Positions 9,144 through 16,602 of a stretch of DNA of 64,000 nt are shown piece after piece. A program made the translations under genes and the position numbers. Within the stretch, counting starts at the first letter, position 1. Every line of letters starts with the position of its first letter. The stretch comes from Leucothrix mucor DSM 2157 (lineage in GTDB: Bacteria; Pseudomonadota; Gammaproteobacteria; Thiotrichales; Thiotrichaceae). The stretch spans positions 3,321,501-3,385,500 of the forward strand of contig NZ_ATTE01000001.1 of the NCBI RefSeq assembly GCF_000419525.1. Reading direction: 5' to 3'. The notes beneath the pieces are model-generated. The model made no database searches. It was given only the letters and a program-made list of their open reading frames with translations, and was not told where the DNA came from.

Positions 9144-10145
9144 CTACTGATTCGCCAGCACTCGCGCCAACCAGGTATTCATTTCGGAATAAAGCGGCAT
9201 CGACGTCGATAACACACTGCGATGACCACCGCCCGGTACTGTTAGCCATTTTTTATTATCACTTGCCAATGATGCATACAGGTTCTTGCCCTCCTCCATC
9301 CGAACATAGCGATCCCGATCACCATGCACCAATAAGGCTGGCAGCTTAAGTTGCTGAGCCACATGCGCAGGCTGAATCTCGCGAATAGTCGGTAGCTGCT
9401 GCAGCTTGCGCTCAACCCCCAGCAATGACACTAGCACCGGAAATAGCGAATGCCATTTCTCTGGTACATGCGATTCCAATACCGTTTCTAAGCTCGAAAA
9501 ACTGCTCACCACCATCATCGCATCCCAGTTTGCGCTGGGTTCTCCGGCGGCATTCACAGCAAACGCACCACCCATCGACATCCCCCATAAGGCGGCAGGC
9601 TCATCGGGCAAGGAAAAATGGCTGCGGATGTCCTCCAGTACTTTAGCTGGCAATTGGCGCTCAAATTCACTACTACCAAAGCTGGTTACCTCCAAGGGAC
9701 TGTCGCCATGCGAGGGTAAATCGGGCAGCACGCAGCGAAAGCCCGCCGCCACAAAGCGCTCGGCGATTGGTAACAAATCTTCTTTGCGGCCATTGCGCCC
9801 ATGCAGTAGCACGATAATGCCTTGCACGCGCCCATAGGCTGGCAGCTCAACCCCGTTTTCTGCCAGCTGTTGGCGTAGTCGTTTGCCTCGCACACCCACT
9901 CCGGCAAGCCCATCCGGCTCCACAAGTAAGCACGGCACTTGACCATTAAGACAATCGTAGCTGCGAATGCTCAGACCATAGTCGGCGGGGTTATTAATTC
10001 GATGCATGTGATACTCCTGAAGTGCCCGACGCGGCGGCGAAAAGATGGCCGCATTAATCTGGTTCGCGACAATCAGTAGCACAACAATTATGCAGATAAA
10101 TAACGCGACCAGACCTTTGATGGTGCGACGACTAATGATGCTCAT
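9144..10145 (-). CDS. membrane-anchored alpha/beta hydrolase
   Basis: This hydrolase of about 333 residues has an N-terminal membrane anchor (LVALFICIIVVLLIVA) that probably leaves the catalytic domain in the periplasm. The oxyanion region is IVLLHGRNGRKEDLLP, the nucleophile elbow is GMSMGG, and the late blocks VHGDRDRYV and GGGHRSV supply the acid and histidine. These complete an alpha/beta-hydrolase triad. ATG 10145 is preferred over GTG 10154 because GAAGAAG lies 8 nt upstream of the ATG and too close to the GTG. It resembles YhfK/BEM46-like serine hydrolases, but the substrate is unknown. It is transcribed alone, convergent with the LacI-family gene. Confidence 0.85.
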   Translation of the reverse strand: MSIISRRTIKGLVALFICIIVVLLIVANQINAAIFSPPRRALQEYHMHRINNPADYGLSIRSYDCLNGQVPCLLVEPDGLAGVGVRGKRLRQQLAENGVELPAYGRVQGIIVLLHGRNGRKEDLLPIAERFVAAGFRCVLPDLPSHGDSPLEVTSFGSSEFERQLPAKVLEDIRSHFSLPDEPAALWGMSMGGAFAVNAAGEPSANWDAMMVVSSFSSLETVLESHVPEKWHSLFPVLVSLLGVERKLQQLPTIREIQPAHVAQQLKLPALLVHGDRDRYVRMEEGKNLYASLASDNKKWLTVPGGGHRSVLSTSMPLYSEMNTWLARVLANQ

Positions 10146-10154
10146 GTGGGTCAC

Positions 10155-10681
10155 TTCTTCGTTAGGGTTTGGTTTGATTCTAGTCTAAGGGGGAGATTTG
10201 CAGAAATTGTGCAGGGTTTGGGATGGTTTTGTGCAATGGTCTGTTCGGTGGGTTGGTGTGGCTGCCTTGTATAGAGGGGTTATGACCTTGGTTTGCGGCG
10301 GTGGTTTATTGGGATCAATGCCTCTATTAGTTGAGTTTTAACAACTAGCTTACAAAGCTTCACCTATAAAAATAACAAATAATTAAATCAACTGGAAAGA
10401 CTAAATATAAACCCGCCGCACCTTATAAAAAACAAGTTAATTATTAACAGCGCCTAACTGGTAAAATAAAAAAACTCACCTTATAAGCACCAACTTATAC
10501 AGACCCACATTAAGAATCTGTAAATTTACATCGCTAAAAATCATGTTAGGCTTTACACAAATCCGCTGATAACCACTTAGTTCGTACTTAATTAATATCT
10601 AGTTCAAACCTTGGGTAATAATTTTCACAGCAGATTTGCTTTATAGCAGAAAACATTTTAATTTAAATATAGGAGTTAGAT
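10155..10681. other. AT-rich intergenic region upstream of csbD
   Basis: These 527 nt hold no credible coding frame. The first 170 nt are G/T-rich on the plus strand and the rest is strongly AT-rich up to the csbD ribosome site. The length suggests the promoter region of csbD and its control elements, but no specific operator or small-RNA fold could be recognised. Confidence 0.5.
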
Positions 10682-10882
10682 ATGAACACCGATATATTAG
10701 AAGGAAAGTGGGAACAACTTAAAGGCAAAACACAGCAACAGTGGGGTGAGCTAACCAATGACGACCTAGACGTCATTGAAGGCAACACCCAAGAGCTGGT
10801 TGGAAAAATTCAAGAGCGATACGGTATTAAGAAAGATGAAGCTGAAGAGCAAGTACGAGATTGGCTTAACAGCAATCAGTAA
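10682..10882 (+). CDS. CsbD family stress-response protein
   Basis: This 66-residue hydrophilic protein fits the CsbD family over its full length. It has the N-terminal NTDILEGKWEQLKGKTQQQW, the middle DDLDVIEGNTQELVGKIQERYG, and a C-terminal acidic-basic helix. Family members are abundant soluble proteins induced by general stress (sigma-B in Bacillus, RpoS-linked in proteobacteria); their mechanism is not established. The gene has a strong TAGGAGT ribosome site, a long AT-rich upstream region and its own intrinsic terminator, so it is monocistronic and probably strongly and conditionally expressed. Confidence 0.93.
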   Translation: MNTDILEGKWEQLKGKTQQQWGELTNDDLDVIEGNTQELVGKIQERYGIKKDEAEEQVRDWLNSNQ

Positions 10883-10943
10883 CGCTCCAGATTAAATAAT
10901 ATCGACGAGTAAATAGTGACAGTATTTATTTGTAACGAGACTC

Positions 10944-10971
10944 AAAAAAGGTGCCGAAAGGCACCTTTTTT
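10944..10971 (+). terminator. Intrinsic terminator after csbD
   Basis: A-tract, then GGTGCC, a GAAA tetraloop, GGCACC and a run of T. This is a textbook rho-independent terminator 61 nt past the csbD stop. The A-run on the left would also let it work for minus-strand transcripts. Confidence 0.93.
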
Positions 10972-11070
10972 ATATAATGAAAACTGTCTTAGTAAATTAT
11001 CAAGCTATTTCCTAAAAGTTTCATTTCAAGATTATTAAAAAATGGCTTTGAACATTAAGTAAAACTCTAT

Positions 11071-11937
11071 TTATTCTGAGCCTTGCTTTTCTACTTTCAA
11101 TGACTCATTAAAAGTAAGCGTGCGATATGGGAATGGAATTTCAATATTCGCGTCATCTAAAGCTGATTTAATTGATTGAATAACTTCATCGCGGGAATAG
11201 CGAACGTCTAATGGTTTAGAGCCTGTCCACCAAGTCACTTCAAAGTTTATTGAAGAATCCGCAAACTCCTGAGCAAATACCTGCACCGGTCTGGAGTCAG
11301 ATATAACACTCTCGCAACTCACCACCGCTGCGGTAATCACAGAGCGCGACCGCTCCACATCCTCACTGTAAGCAACACCGCAAATAATCGTCGTGCGGCG
11401 TTGATCAAGATCGGTGCGAATGATGACAGGGTTCTTGAATAACATGCTGTTCGGAATAATCACCAGCTGGCCATCGGACTGGCGTACATGAGTTTCCCGA
11501 ACCAAAATATTCTCAACTTTACCTTCCAGACCCACGCATTCAATAAAGTCATTAATCCGCATTTCGCGGCGTAGCAGAATAATGATGCCTGCCAAGAAGT
11601 TCTCAAACACATCTTTAAATGCAAAGCCGATCGCAACCGAACCGATACCCAAGCCCGCAAGCATTTTGGTTGGAGTCAGATTAGGAAAGGCAATAATGGC
11701 AGCCACCATAATACCGATCACCCAAATTCCCATGGAAGAAAGAATCACGATCAGGTTCGCCAAACTGGGGCGCATGCGGCTATTTTTGAAGATCCTTCGG
11801 ACCAGCTTGCGCACTAAAGATGCGGCAAAGTAAGTCAGCACGATCACTAAAATAGAGATCAATAATTGTGGCAATATGGAGATTGCCTCACGCGCCATAT
11901 CACGTAACTGGGATAATAATATTGAGATTGGTTCCAT
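11071..11937 (-). CDS. small-conductance mechanosensitive channel, MscS family
   Basis: This 288-residue inner-membrane channel releases solutes on hypo-osmotic shock. The ATG at 11937 has AGGAGA 9 nt upstream, whereas the longer open frame would add 35 polar residues. Three hydrophobic helices are visible: AISILPQLLISILVIVLTYF, LIVILSSMGIWVIGIMVAAI, and the Gly/Ala-rich pore helix LAGLGIGSVAIGFAFKDVFE. The beta-domain block NDFIECVGLEGKVENILVRE and the segment VIIPNSMLFKNPVI follow, as in MscS. The length matches E. coli MscS. It is divergent from the DUF4143 ATPase. Confidence 0.93.
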   Translation of the reverse strand: MEPISILLSQLRDMAREAISILPQLLISILVIVLTYFAASLVRKLVRRIFKNSRMRPSLANLIVILSSMGIWVIGIMVAAIIAFPNLTPTKMLAGLGIGSVAIGFAFKDVFENFLAGIIILLRREMRINDFIECVGLEGKVENILVRETHVRQSDGQLVIIPNSMLFKNPVIIRTDLDQRRTTIICGVAYSEDVERSRSVITAAVVSCESVISDSRPVQVFAQEFADSSINFEVTWWTGSKPLDVRYSRDEVIQSIKSALDDANIEIPFPYRTLTFNESLKVEKQGSE

Positions 11938-12070
11938 CCACTTTTCTCCTGAGTTGCTAATAGAAGCCTGGCTGTTGAGTGACTTAGTGTATAGAAGTTG
12001 CTGCATGAGGTCTTGCTTATGCAGCTTAACATGGCTAGACACCAGTAAAAACCAAGCGTAGAGTTAGGAT

Positions 12071-13306
12071 ATGACTGGTTTAAAACGAAATCTCTATCGT
12101 AAAATAGACAAGCTATTGGATATATTTCCCGTAGTTCTGCTCATTGGCGCACGTCAGACGGGCAAAACCACCCTCAGCCAAGCACTGCGCCCTGAGTGGC
12201 AATACTTCGACCTAGAAAACAGCAAAGACCATGATCTGATCTCCCGCGATTATGACTTCTTCTTTAGCGAATACCCCCGTCACCTGATTATCGATGAAGC
12301 GCAGGAAGACCCTGGCCTATTCCGCCATTTACGTGGAGTCATTGATGCCAAGCGTGAAGAAAAAGGGCGTTTTATACTAACCGGTTCCAGCTCACCTGAC
12401 CTGCTAGCACACGCCAGTGAATCTCTGGCCGGACGTATTGCGATCGTTGAAATTGGTACCCTGAAGGTCAATGAAATACTGGAACAGCCCCTACCCGATT
12501 TTTATCAGCTGTTTTCACAACCATTGGGCGACGAGTCGGCGGCTTGGTTAAAGACACTAACGCCTGCCACAGATGATGTGATCCCCTATTTTCTAAAAGG
12601 TGGCTATCCGGAGCCAATACTGGCGGACAGTGATTTTGCTTACAGCGCTTGGATGGAAAACTATTACCAGACCTATATAAACCGCGATATCAAACAGCTA
12701 TTCCCACGACTGGACAGCATCCGCTACCGACGATTTGTGAATATGCTGGCCTCACTATCCGGCACTATCATCAACAAAGCACAGCTGGGGCGGTCGGTTG
12801 ATGTTAGCGAAGTAACGATTCGGGATTATCTGGAAATTGCGGATAAAACCTATGTCTGGCGTACCATTCCATCCTATGAAAACACACCCAGTAAATCCCT
12901 GCTTAAAATGCCCAAAGGGCAGCTTCGTGATAGTGGTTTGACGCATTATCTGGCAGGCATTGAAAGCCGTGAAGCCTTGCTGCGCTCACCACAAGTGGGT
13001 CATAACTTTGAGTCCTTCGTCACTGAGGAAATCATCAAGGGCATTCAAGCCACTGAAGTGACCCGCTGGGACTACTACTTCTATCGAACGAAGAACGGTG
13101 CAGAGGTTGATTTAGTGCTGGAAGGCAGCTTTGGTGTGTTGCCAATTGAGATTAAATTTGGCCAGCAAACCAGCGCCAGACAACTCGCCGCCTTACAACG
13201 CTTTGTGAAAGACAATGATCTCCCGCTAGGAGTTGTGATTAATAATAGTACTGAGGTTAGGATGTTAGCGGATAGGATTGTGCAGATTCCGGCGGGGTGT
13301 ATTTGA
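12071..13306 (+). CDS. AAA-type ATPase with DUF4143 domain
   Basis: This 411-residue protein has an N-terminal P-loop ATPase domain and a C-terminal DUF4143 domain. Walker A is GARQTGKTT (residues 26-34), Walker B is HLIIDEAQ (71-78), and the sensor-like stretch GRFILTGSSSPDLL follows. The conserved NYYQTYINRDIKQL marks the middle region. The C-terminal GAEVDLVLE...LPIEIKFG resembles a PD-(D/E)xK-like core with D, E and K in register. Members are common next to toxin-antitoxin and mobile genes, and their cellular role is unproven. Here it directly precedes the scarred toxin-antitoxin islet at 13.3-15.5 kb, which fits that pattern. It appears intact. Confidence 0.88.
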   Translation: MTGLKRNLYRKIDKLLDIFPVVLLIGARQTGKTTLSQALRPEWQYFDLENSKDHDLISRDYDFFFSEYPRHLIIDEAQEDPGLFRHLRGVIDAKREEKGRFILTGSSSPDLLAHASESLAGRIAIVEIGTLKVNEILEQPLPDFYQLFSQPLGDESAAWLKTLTPATDDVIPYFLKGGYPEPILADSDFAYSAWMENYYQTYINRDIKQLFPRLDSIRYRRFVNMLASLSGTIINKAQLGRSVDVSEVTIRDYLEIADKTYVWRTIPSYENTPSKSLLKMPKGQLRDSGLTHYLAGIESREALLRSPQVGHNFESFVTEEIIKGIQATEVTRWDYYFYRTKNGAEVDLVLEGSFGVLPIEIKFGQQTSARQLAALQRFVKDNDLPLGVVINNSTEVRMLADRIVQIPAGCI

Positions 13307-13409
13307 GCTTGTAAGTATGTCGTCGGTTAACCACTCAATCCTATGAGAACACGCCCTATTGTGCCCCATTGAGGGTGCTTAGATCATGATGACTTTAATG
13401 CCGAATCTT

Positions 13410-13440
13410 CACTTCGCGCTCTGCAAGCAGGCGAAGTGCG
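13410..13440. repeat. Short hairpin with CACTTCGC/GCGAAGTG arms
   Basis: CACTTCGC pairs with GCGAAGTG across a 13-nt loop, shortly after the ATPase stop and before the Fic remnant. No U-tract follows, so it may be a weak transcript end or an element left by rearrangement. Confidence 0.45.
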
Positions 13441-13472
13441 AGCAATTAAATGACATGATTAGCGAACTATGA

Positions 13473-13630
13473 CACAACACAATAAGCGAATTTTGGCACA
13501 ACACCATACGCTGGCTGCACGTGCTATTGGGACACTTTTTCTTTGTGTACATTCATCCCTACATGGATAGCAATGGCCGCACGGGTCGGTTTTGATGAAT
13601 GCAATATTGGCCCGTTTGCTAAGTTGTTGA
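13473..13630 (+). pseudogene. Fic-domain remnant, frameshifted
   Basis: The plus-strand frame ending at 13595 contains FVYIHPYMDSNGRTGRF, an almost perfect Fic signature HxFx(D/N)xNGRxxR in which His is the AMP-transfer catalyst. The preceding LLGHFFF fits the Fic helix before it. Immediately after GRF the frame hits TGA; shifting one base restores MNAILA, which is what normally follows in Fic proteins (GRFLMNAxLA). One T appears to be missing from the run at 13590-13593. No start and no N-terminal domain remain, since an in-frame TGA lies at 13470. This is the debris of a Fic AMPylase-type gene, probably the toxin of a lost module. Confidence 0.8.
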
Positions 13631-13729
13631 ATGGGTTGGTACAAGATAGCCTTGACCAGAACCAAAGAGGCCTAACTCTGCAGACCTTCTAGCACCCCTA
13701 GGTATTGATACAGTGTGACTTGAGTAGAC

Positions 13730-14188
13730 CTAAACCGCTTTACTAAGGTCGAAAAACACAGAGGGATTCAAGTTAAAGCGCACAGACAACTTGCTGATAT
13801 GCTCTTTAGTCAGGTTCCTTTTCCCACTCAAAATCATAGACACCAACGATTTCGAACCAATCTCATCTTTGAATGCGGAAAGTGAGAGGGCATGTTGATC
13901 TATAAGCACTCTCAATACAGAAACCTCCTGATCAATACCGTCAGCCTCTTTATGAAAACTAACGATTGCCTCTTGATCTAATTCGTACTTCTCGATTGCT
14001 CTTGAAATAAGATCTATCAGGTCATTCAAAGGGTCATCTATCTCGTCCTTTGCTTCATCAAATAAATGCTCGATTGTTTCAAGTGCATCGTTATAATCCT
14101 GCTCTGTTTTAATATGCAGCAAGTTAGACGCCTCTGAAGCAAACCCCAGAAAAGAGCGAGTTAGGGTGTCTTGTTTTACGGCTAGCAT
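13730..14188 (-). CDS. higA: HigA-like antitoxin with C-terminal helix-turn-helix
   Basis: This 152-residue protein pairs with the upstream HigB-like toxin; its ATG overlaps the toxin stop as TAATG. The last third (GSKSLVSMILSGKRNLTKEH, then ISKLSVRFNLNPSVFFDL) is a Cro/C1-type helix-turn-helix ending in the NPSVFF segment typical of HigA antitoxins with a C-terminal DNA-binding domain. The first 90 residues are acidic and helical and probably bind the toxin. It should repress its own operon through the 17-bp inverted repeat upstream of higB. The order toxin then antitoxin is the normal higBA order. Assignment to the family is secure; activity is inferred. Confidence 0.87.
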   Translation of the reverse strand: MLAVKQDTLTRSFLGFASEASNLLHIKTEQDYNDALETIEHLFDEAKDEIDDPLNDLIDLISRAIEKYELDQEAIVSFHKEADGIDQEVSVLRVLIDQHALSLSAFKDEIGSKSLVSMILSGKRNLTKEHISKLSVRFNLNPSVFFDLSKAV

Positions 14189-14499
14189 TATAGTTCTCCT
14201 TTCTTATATCGGTTTGTTAGCTTGTCGTACTCAGCATGTGTGACAATGTACTTCACGTATATTCGTTGGCTAGAGAACAAAATAGCAGCCATCAGCCTTA
14301 AATTATTACCGCCTATATCAATAATCCACCACCTATCTTTGTATTTGAAGTTATCCAACGAGCTAAATACTTCCTTCAATGCAAGAGGTGTTTCAAAGTC
14401 ACCCTTCCTCAGAACGTTGTATGTATCCATGATTGATTCCCTGTCATTTGGATACTTTTCTGCTGCATCAGAAAATGGTTTCTTTGATATAACGTGCAC
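14188..14499 (-). CDS. higB: HigB-like RelE-superfamily mRNA interferase toxin
   Basis: This small basic toxin of about 103 residues cleaves mRNA on the ribosome in characterised relatives. Hallmarks are the start HVISKKPFSDAAEKYP, the core WWIIDIGGNNLRLMAAI, and the C-terminal IYVKYIVTHAEYDKL, all matching the HigB family pattern. The open frame begins at GTG 14520. I prefer GTG 14499 because a GAAGAGAG ribosome site lies 8 nt before it and the encoded MHVISKK then aligns with the usual HigB N-terminus; the longer form would begin inside the operator repeat. It overlaps higA by one base. Confidence 0.87.
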   Translation of the reverse strand: MHVISKKPFSDAAEKYPNDRESIMDTYNVLRKGDFETPLALKEVFSSLDNFKYKDRWWIIDIGGNNLRLMAAILFSSQRIYVKYIVTHAEYDKLTNRYKKGEL

Positions 14500-14514
14500 T
14501 ATTCGCTCTCTTCG

Positions 14515-14567
14515 GTTCACATGTTGTTAACTGTATCATGCCTCACCACCGTTAACAACATGTGAAC
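14515..14567. promoter_or_regulatory. 17-bp perfect inverted repeat, probable HigA operator
   Basis: GTTCACATGTTGTTAAC at 14515-14531 is repeated in inverse orientation at 14551-14567 with a 19-nt spacer. It begins 15 nt upstream of the preferred higB start, in the promoter region of higBA. Two symmetric half-sites of this size fit binding by an HTH antitoxin dimer or tetramer. Confidence 0.75.
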
Positions 14568-14575
14568 TCACCTTG

Positions 14576-14761
14576 CTAAGCGACAGTGCAAACGCAAGAA
14601 GGCAACATTTTCAGCTCTGCTAAATCGATATCCTGCCCAGTGTCAGGATGTTCCCAGCCTCGACTTTTAGCAAAAGTGATAAGTAAACAACCTGATCGAC
14701 TAGTTTCGGCAGCCAAATATTTTCTAACTAGTTGGTCATTGATGGTATCTCCAACAACGCC
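14576..14761 (-). pseudogene. 61-codon coding scar, unidentified C-terminal fragment
   Basis: The minus strand holds an open frame with no start, bounded upstream by an in-frame stop, that encodes QLVRKYLAAETSRSG, CLLITFAKSRGWEHPDTG and QDIDLAEL. The composition is that of a real globular protein rather than a shadow frame. I cannot name the family; the pattern (LV-x-x-YL, a hydrophobic strand, then W-x-HP) recalls C-terminal parts of large defence-type ATPase/nuclease proteins. It is best described as the tail of a decayed gene within the toxin-antitoxin islet. Confidence 0.45.
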
Positions 14762-14829
14762 TTAGCCGCATTACTCAAACTCCGCTTTCGATGCAGCACA
14801 CAGGGATATTCCGCCAACTGCTGAAAAAC
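14728..14829 (-). pseudogene. Possible LysR C-terminal fragment
   Basis: A second minus-strand frame, overlapping the previous scar in a different register, encodes QQLAEYPCVLHRKRSLSNAA followed by KALLEI and a stop. This resembles the very end of LysR-type regulators, where an R-x-R-x-LS-x-AA-x-A-L-L pattern is common. With only 33 codons and a stop before it, it can only be a remnant. The two scars together suggest deletions joined two unrelated genes here. Confidence 0.3.
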
Positions 14830-14964
14830 TCACATTCTCCTGATGTGATAAAAGACTATCTGACCCGACCACGAGACGCAGACCATATAACCAAGCAACT
14901 ATTGAAAGTGTAAAGAATATTAAATAATATATTTACAAATATCAGTAATCTTAGGAGTTGCCTT

Positions 14965-15231
14965 ATGGCAAGTACAATGAGCTTAAATGTAAGAGTCACC
15001 GGTTCACTCTGTGACTTTGTGGCTGAAAATATCAGTGACACCGGCAATTATGACAACGTCAGCGAATACATTCGTGACCTAATTCGCCAGGATAAGCAAC
15101 GCAAAGAGCAACACCAGTTTGAGCGACTAAAAGCCGAATTGCAGCTTGCTTTCTCAGCCCCCGAAGAAGACTACACCCCTCTGACCGCTGAAGATATTTT
15201 CAAACGCAATGACGCACTGCGGTCATCTTAA
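14965..15231 (+). CDS. parD: ParD-like ribbon-helix-helix antitoxin
   Basis: This 88-residue antitoxin partners the downstream ParE-like toxin, overlapping it by one base (TAATG). The N-terminal strand MSLNVRVTGSLCDFVAE and the block NYDNVSEYIRDLIRQDKQR are the ribbon-helix-helix DNA-binding fold of the ParD/CopG group. The C-terminal 35 residues are acidic and presumably wrap the toxin. It has a good AGGAG ribosome site. In this family the antitoxin represses its own operon. The gene looks intact, in contrast with the scars just upstream. Confidence 0.9.
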   Translation: MASTMSLNVRVTGSLCDFVAENISDTGNYDNVSEYIRDLIRQDKQRKEQHQFERLKAELQLAFSAPEEDYTPLTAEDIFKRNDALRSS

Positions 15232-15539
15232 TGGCGCAATATAAAGTCCTAAAGGCAGCTAGCCACCGCATTGACGAAATTTACTTGTATACGTGGGATA
15301 ACTGGGGAGAAAACCAAGCTAAAGAGTACATTACGGGTATGTTCTTGTGCTTTGAAAAGATCGCAAACCGTGAAGTCTTATGGCGTAATATTCCTGCGAA
15401 GTACGAGGTTTCTGGATACTACACTGCTTATCAAAAGCACTTTATTTATTGGCGTGAGTTGTCTGATGGGTCTGTTGGTATAGCGACAGTTCTGCATCAA
15501 AGTATGAACCTTATGGATAGGCTTTCGGAGGAACTCTGA
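15231..15539 (+). CDS. parE: ParE-like toxin (RelE/ParE superfamily)
   Basis: This 102-residue protein is the toxin partner of the ParD-like antitoxin. It shows the ParE pattern: KVLKAASHRIDEIYLYTWDN with tandem helices, a middle WRNIPAKYEVSGYYTAYQKH, and the final strand FIYWRELSDGSVGIATVLHQ. The close HQSM ending is typical of ParE. Relatives poison DNA gyrase, although some RelE/ParE members act on ribosomes, and sequence alone does not separate these. It is the second gene of the pair and ends 27 nt before the convergent xdhC stop. Confidence 0.88.
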   Translation: MAQYKVLKAASHRIDEIYLYTWDNWGENQAKEYITGMFLCFEKIANREVLWRNIPAKYEVSGYYTAYQKHFIYWRELSDGSVGIATVLHQSMNLMDRLSEEL

Positions 15540-15565
15540 CATCAACAGGCCAGTCAATCTCGCTC

Positions 15566-16504
15566 CTAAACACCCCGCTGCACCGCCACCATCTGCGCCG
15601 CTATCGACACCGCAATCTCAGCCGGCGTCTTACTCCCAATAAACAATCCCGCCGGCCCATACAATCTCTCAATCTGCTGCGCCGTCAAATCAAACTCTAA
15701 TAACCGCTCTCGCCGCCGGTCATTATTCAACTTAGACCCCAACGCGGCCACATAAAACGCTGGCGTATTCAGCGCCTCCATCAGCGCCATATCGTCCAAC
15801 TTCGGATCATGCGTCAGCGCAATAATCGCGGTGCGCTCATCCGGCTTCATGGACAGCACAGTATCATCCGGCATCGTGCGCACTAACTCAGCGCCAGCCA
15901 CGGCCCATTCATCATAATACTCCTCGCGGGGGTCACACACTGTCACCGCAAAGTCCAAGCTCAACGCGATCTGCGCCAGCAAGGCAGAGAGCTGCCCTGC
16001 CCCAATCAGCAGCACGCGATATCGAGGGCCAAAGATGGCGGTGAATTGCGTTTCCGTGAGTTCTAAATCTTGCCCAGCTTGCGCTTTGTCCAGCGTCACA
16101 CTGCCATCTGATAACTGCAGTGTTCGGCGAATGAGTTGCCCTTGCGCCAGTGATTCCAGCAGCTCATCCAGCTTGTCCGGAGTGGTCAACGGCTCCTGTA
16201 CCAAACGCAAAGTACCACCACAAGGAATCCCGAAGCGCCGCGCCTGATCCTGATCGACGCCATAGCTCACAATCCCCGCTTGCTGGGGAATGCCCTGCTC
16301 GCGCACCTGCATAATCATGTCATCTTCCACACAGCCACCCGAGACCGAGCCTGCTACATGCCCATCATCACGCAGTGCCATGATTGACCCCGGCGGTCGC
16401 GGGGACGAGCCCCAAGTCTGCGCCACGATGACCAACACGGCCTGATGACCTGCCCGCAACCAATCGCGTGCCGTCTGTAATATGAGTAAATCCTGATTCA
16501 TCAT
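15566..16504 (-). CDS. xdhC: XdhC-family molybdenum cofactor chaperone
   Basis: This 312-residue protein has the two-domain XdhC layout. The N-terminal domain carries VAQTWGSSPRPPGSIMALRD and GSVSGGCVEDDM, the conserved XdhC/CoxI blocks with the cofactor-binding Cys. The second half is a Rossmann-like domain beginning RVLLIGAGQLSALLAQIA. XdhC proteins bind molybdenum cofactor, promote its sulfuration and insert it into xanthine-dehydrogenase-family enzymes. The likely client in this window is the IorAB-type hydroxylase at 45.7-48.4 kb, some 30 kb away; no hydroxylase gene is adjacent. Two consecutive ATGs (16504 and 16501) are possible starts, preceded by AGGAG. Confidence 0.92.
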   Translation of the reverse strand: MMNQDLLILQTARDWLRAGHQAVLVIVAQTWGSSPRPPGSIMALRDDGHVAGSVSGGCVEDDMIMQVREQGIPQQAGIVSYGVDQDQARRFGIPCGGTLRLVQEPLTTPDKLDELLESLAQGQLIRRTLQLSDGSVTLDKAQAGQDLELTETQFTAIFGPRYRVLLIGAGQLSALLAQIALSLDFAVTVCDPREEYYDEWAVAGAELVRTMPDDTVLSMKPDERTAIIALTHDPKLDDMALMEALNTPAFYVAALGSKLNNDRRRERLLEFDLTAQQIERLYGPAGLFIGSKTPAEIAVSIAAQMVAVQRGV

Positions 16505-16602
16505 GGCGCGAGCGAACTCCTGTTCCTGTTAAGCCTCACTCGTCGCGGATTGTCGAGCGGCCGCTCATTATAGAAGATCTGATGGCTAAGCTGTATTAGA
16601 TC

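Noticed and set aside
13459-13665. Minus-strand frame of 68 codons with many cysteines
   Set aside because: It is antisense to the Fic remnant, whose motif is clear on the plus strand.
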